Assembly: GCA_037953745.1 (NCBI GenBank)
Contig: JBAKBP010007420.1
Location: 36,162-100,161, forward strand
Length of the DNA stretch: 64,000 bases
Reading direction: 5' to 3'
DNA from: Lithodes maja
Lineage: Eukaryota; Arthropoda; Malacostraca; Decapoda; Lithodidae
Both the position numbers and the translations under genes were made by a program. A model generated the notes under the pieces. The model searched no databases and had not been told where the DNA came from. It saw only the letters and a program-made list of their open reading frames with translations. Below, one piece after another: positions 61,523 through 64,000 of the stretch. Position 1 is the stretch's first letter. Every line of letters starts with the position of its first letter.

Positions 61523-64000
61523 AATCACCATACCAGCGTCTCAAGAGTACTTACCCACGCCCCGCCCCTATCCAGCCCCCCGCCCAACCTACTCAGCCCC
61601 CGTCGCCCGCCCCACCACCTCCCCACGTCGGCCCCACTTCATCTCCCACACGTTGCTCCGGGTGTGGCCTATCTTCACATTCACAAGCCCAACGATCTTC
61701 GAAGTGTCCTGCATGGGGCAAGACCTGCACGGCGTGTAATAAACCTAACCACTTTGCCAAGGTTTGTAAATCCACCTCTTCCCAGTGCAGTGGGTGCGGC
61801 CTATCCACACACTCTCGAGCCGAACGCCCATCCAAATGCCCTGCTTGGGGCAAGACCTGCCCGTCGTGCAACAAACTCAACCACTACTCCACAGTTTGTC
61901 ACTCCACGCCCTCACCTTCATCCGCGGCTGTTATCATTGGTACTATCAAACAGGCTGTTAACAAACCACCACCCGCACGGCTCCCCTCCTTGCCCATTAC
62001 AATTTCTACTGCCATGTCGCCCCACTCTCACCCCACCAGCGTCACGGCCCACCCTGACACGGGTGCCCAAGTATCTGTGGCTGGTTTGCAATTACTACGG
62101 GCACTGGGCCTCCAACGCCACCACCTACAGCCTACACACCAACGGATCACGGCCGTGGGGGGTCACACTCTCCAGGTCCTGGGTTATGTGCCGACTACCA
62201 TTACCGCCACTGACGTTGCCGGCACCCCCTACACTACTGATGATGATATTTTTATTATTCAGGCACAGTCACCGTTATTTATTAGCATTTCAGCTTGTAG
62301 GGCACTACATATCATCCCTCCCGACTTCCCCACACCTACCCCCTGCATGGCCGCCCACACAGCCCAACCACCACCCACCTTGACCAGGACCCCTCCACCA
62401 CACCGGCCTACTTCCCTCCCCTTCCCACCTAACGACCTGCACCTGTCTGACCTTCGTGACTGGTTCTTGTCACAGTTTGCATCTTCAGCATTTAACACCA
62501 CCAGCGGCCCACTCCCCACGATGTCTGGCCCTCCCATGCACATCCACATCAAGCCTGGCACATCTCCACGTGCCGTGCACACCCCTGCCCCTATACCACA
62601 TCATTGGAAGGCCCAGGTCAAAGCAGATCTCGACAGGGATGTCGCACTGGGCATTATTGAGCCTGTCCCCATCGGTACCCCTACTACCTGGTGTTCTAGG
62701 ATGGTGGTGGTCGCCAAGAAAACTGGACAACCCCGCCGTACAGTTGACCTGCAGGCACTCAACCACGCCTGCCTTCGGGAGACACATCACACCCCGAGCC
62801 CATTCAACTTGGCCCAATCCATCCCTGCAGGCACTCGTAAGACGGTCCTAGACGCCTGGAATGGATACCATGCTGTTCTACTCGACGAATCCAGCAGGGA
62901 GGCTACAACTTTTATCACAGAATTTGGGCGTTACAGGTATATCAGGGCCCCTCAAGGCTACTTGGCAGCTGGCGACGCCTATACCCGACGCTTCGACGCA
63001 ATCATACAGGCTGTCCCTCGTAAGGTGAAGTGTGTCGACGACTCCCTTTTGTGGGACTCTTCAGTCGAGGAGGCATTTTGGCACACTTTTGATTACCTGG
63101 CCCTCTGTGCAACCAACGGTGTCACTTTCAACCCTGACAAGTTTACCTTCGCCGCCCCTTCAGTTGACTTTGCCGGACTCACCATCACAGACACTGGAAT
63201 TAAGCCATGCACGTCCATGATTAAGGCCATCCGTGACTTTCCCACGCCCACAGACATCACGGGAGCCCGGTCGTGGTTTGGTCTCGTTGAACAGGTCGCC
63301 TGGGCCTTCAGCATCAAACCGGAAATGGCGCCCTTCCGGGAACTTGTGCAGTCCAAAACCCCCTTCCACTGGGATGAGGCACTCGACCGTACCTTTGCCA
63401 CATCTAAGGACCACATCACACACCTGGTTGAGGAAGGGGTCTGCTCCTTCGAGATCGGCAGACCCACGTGCCTCGCCACAGACTGGAGCAAAACCGGCCT
63501 TGGCTTCCTCCTACTCCAACAACATTGTTCCTGCCCCACCGCATCTGCCCCCACCTGTTGCAAGGTCGGTTGGAAACTTATCTTCGCCGGCTCCCGTTTT
63601 ACCACACCTGCGGAGTCCCACTACGCACCCGTCGAAGGCGAGGCTTTAGCAGTGGCTGACGCCCTTGACAGATGCAGAATGTTTGTCCTGGGCTGCCCTG
63701 ACCTCGTCGTCGTCGTGGATCACAGACCTCTACTGCACATCCTTAACGACCGGTCCCTTGACAACATACCAAACCCTCGCCTGTTCAAAATTAAGGAACG
63801 TACCCTACGATACCAGTTCATCATTCAACATACGCCTGGCAAATGGCACCGCGGCCCTGACGCTGTCTCCCGCTACCCGACCAGGCCCTCCGCGGACGCC
63901 CATGATGTGCATAGTGCGGCCGCCAGTGAGCTCGATATCCACTCAGTTGCCTTGGCCTCCCTCACCATGCTCGCCGCCATACCTGACCCAGTTGTATCAT
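61413..64000 (+). CDS. LTR retrotransposon Pol (open to window edge)
   Basis: The frame is open from after the TAA at 61410-61412 to the end of the window, over 860 codons. In order: two tandem zinc-knuckle units (C-x2-C...CPAWGKTC-x2-C-x4-H-x4-C; about 61654-61770 and 61786-61900), an aspartic protease DTGA (about 62059), an RT with AWNGYHAVLLDE, RAPQGYLAAGD and the catalytic CVDD (about 63037), and an RNase H with ATDWSKTGLGFLL and EGEALAVADAL. Integrase should follow beyond 64000. No stop or frameshift is seen, so this is a young copy. It is a Ty3/Gypsy-type retroelement; no envelope can be judged here. Confidence 0.88.

Overview
The window is nuclear DNA from an arthropod, most likely a malacostracan crustacean (decapod-like). 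This rests on the repeat landscape: tRNA-derived SINEs with the 'ctgtaaataggtacc' body typical of decapods, DIRS-, CR1-, RTE-, Jockey- and I-like retrotransposons, piggyBac and hAT elements, and abundant (CA)n, (TA)n and (GATA)n microsatellites. There are no bacterial-style operons. The species is an inference, not a reading.

One host gene is visible: urocanate hydratase (UROC1), the histidine-degradation enzyme, on the minus strand. Six coding exons (41408-41518, 38444-38617, 34354-34465, 31822-31930, 29162-29277, 8801-8976) have GT-AG junctions and compatible phases and together give 266 codons of the central and C-terminal part of the enzyme. The first four introns are 2.4-4.0 kb. The fifth is about 20.2 kb and is filled by a Russian doll of transposons. 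The N-terminal and last C-terminal exons are not seen and probably lie outside the window. Two exons have a decayed second copy nearby.

Layout. 1-1500: DIRS-like relic. 2125-7113: CR1/L2-like LINE split by an RTE-like LINE with an exact 10-bp target duplication. 7745-10320: dispersed repeats around the 8801-8976 exon. 10476-10754: mariner/Tigger-like MITE. 10762-24660: a Jockey-like LINE broken by a hAT MITE (itself holding a 4.9-kb piggyBac with transposase and an RTE-like LINE), by a nearly intact CR1-like LINE on the minus strand, and by a piggyBac-type MITE. 24670-42150: introns 1-4 and flanks, packed with SINEs, MITEs and retroposons. 42191-47630: three tRNA-headed SINEs and a complete CR1-like LINE, each bounded by (AC)n and sharing a 3' stem-loop. 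47680-50700: a Jockey-like LINE split by another LINE. 51780-59840: an I-like LINE (RT plus RNase H) interrupted by a piggyBac-type MITE and an RTE-like LINE. 59841-64000: the 5' part of a Ty3/Gypsy-like LTR element whose pol frame is open to the window edge.

How it fits together: the mobile DNA is mostly nested, and at several sites the interrupted reading frame resumes exactly across the target duplication, so relative insertion order can be read directly. The most notable system is the LINE/SINE pair at 42.2-47.6 kb. The SINE carries the LINE's 3' tail, including a two-part hairpin whose outer stem differs in sequence but stays paired in the relatives seen here. First residues of some reading frames use non-ATG codons, so starts are given only where an ATG is plausible.
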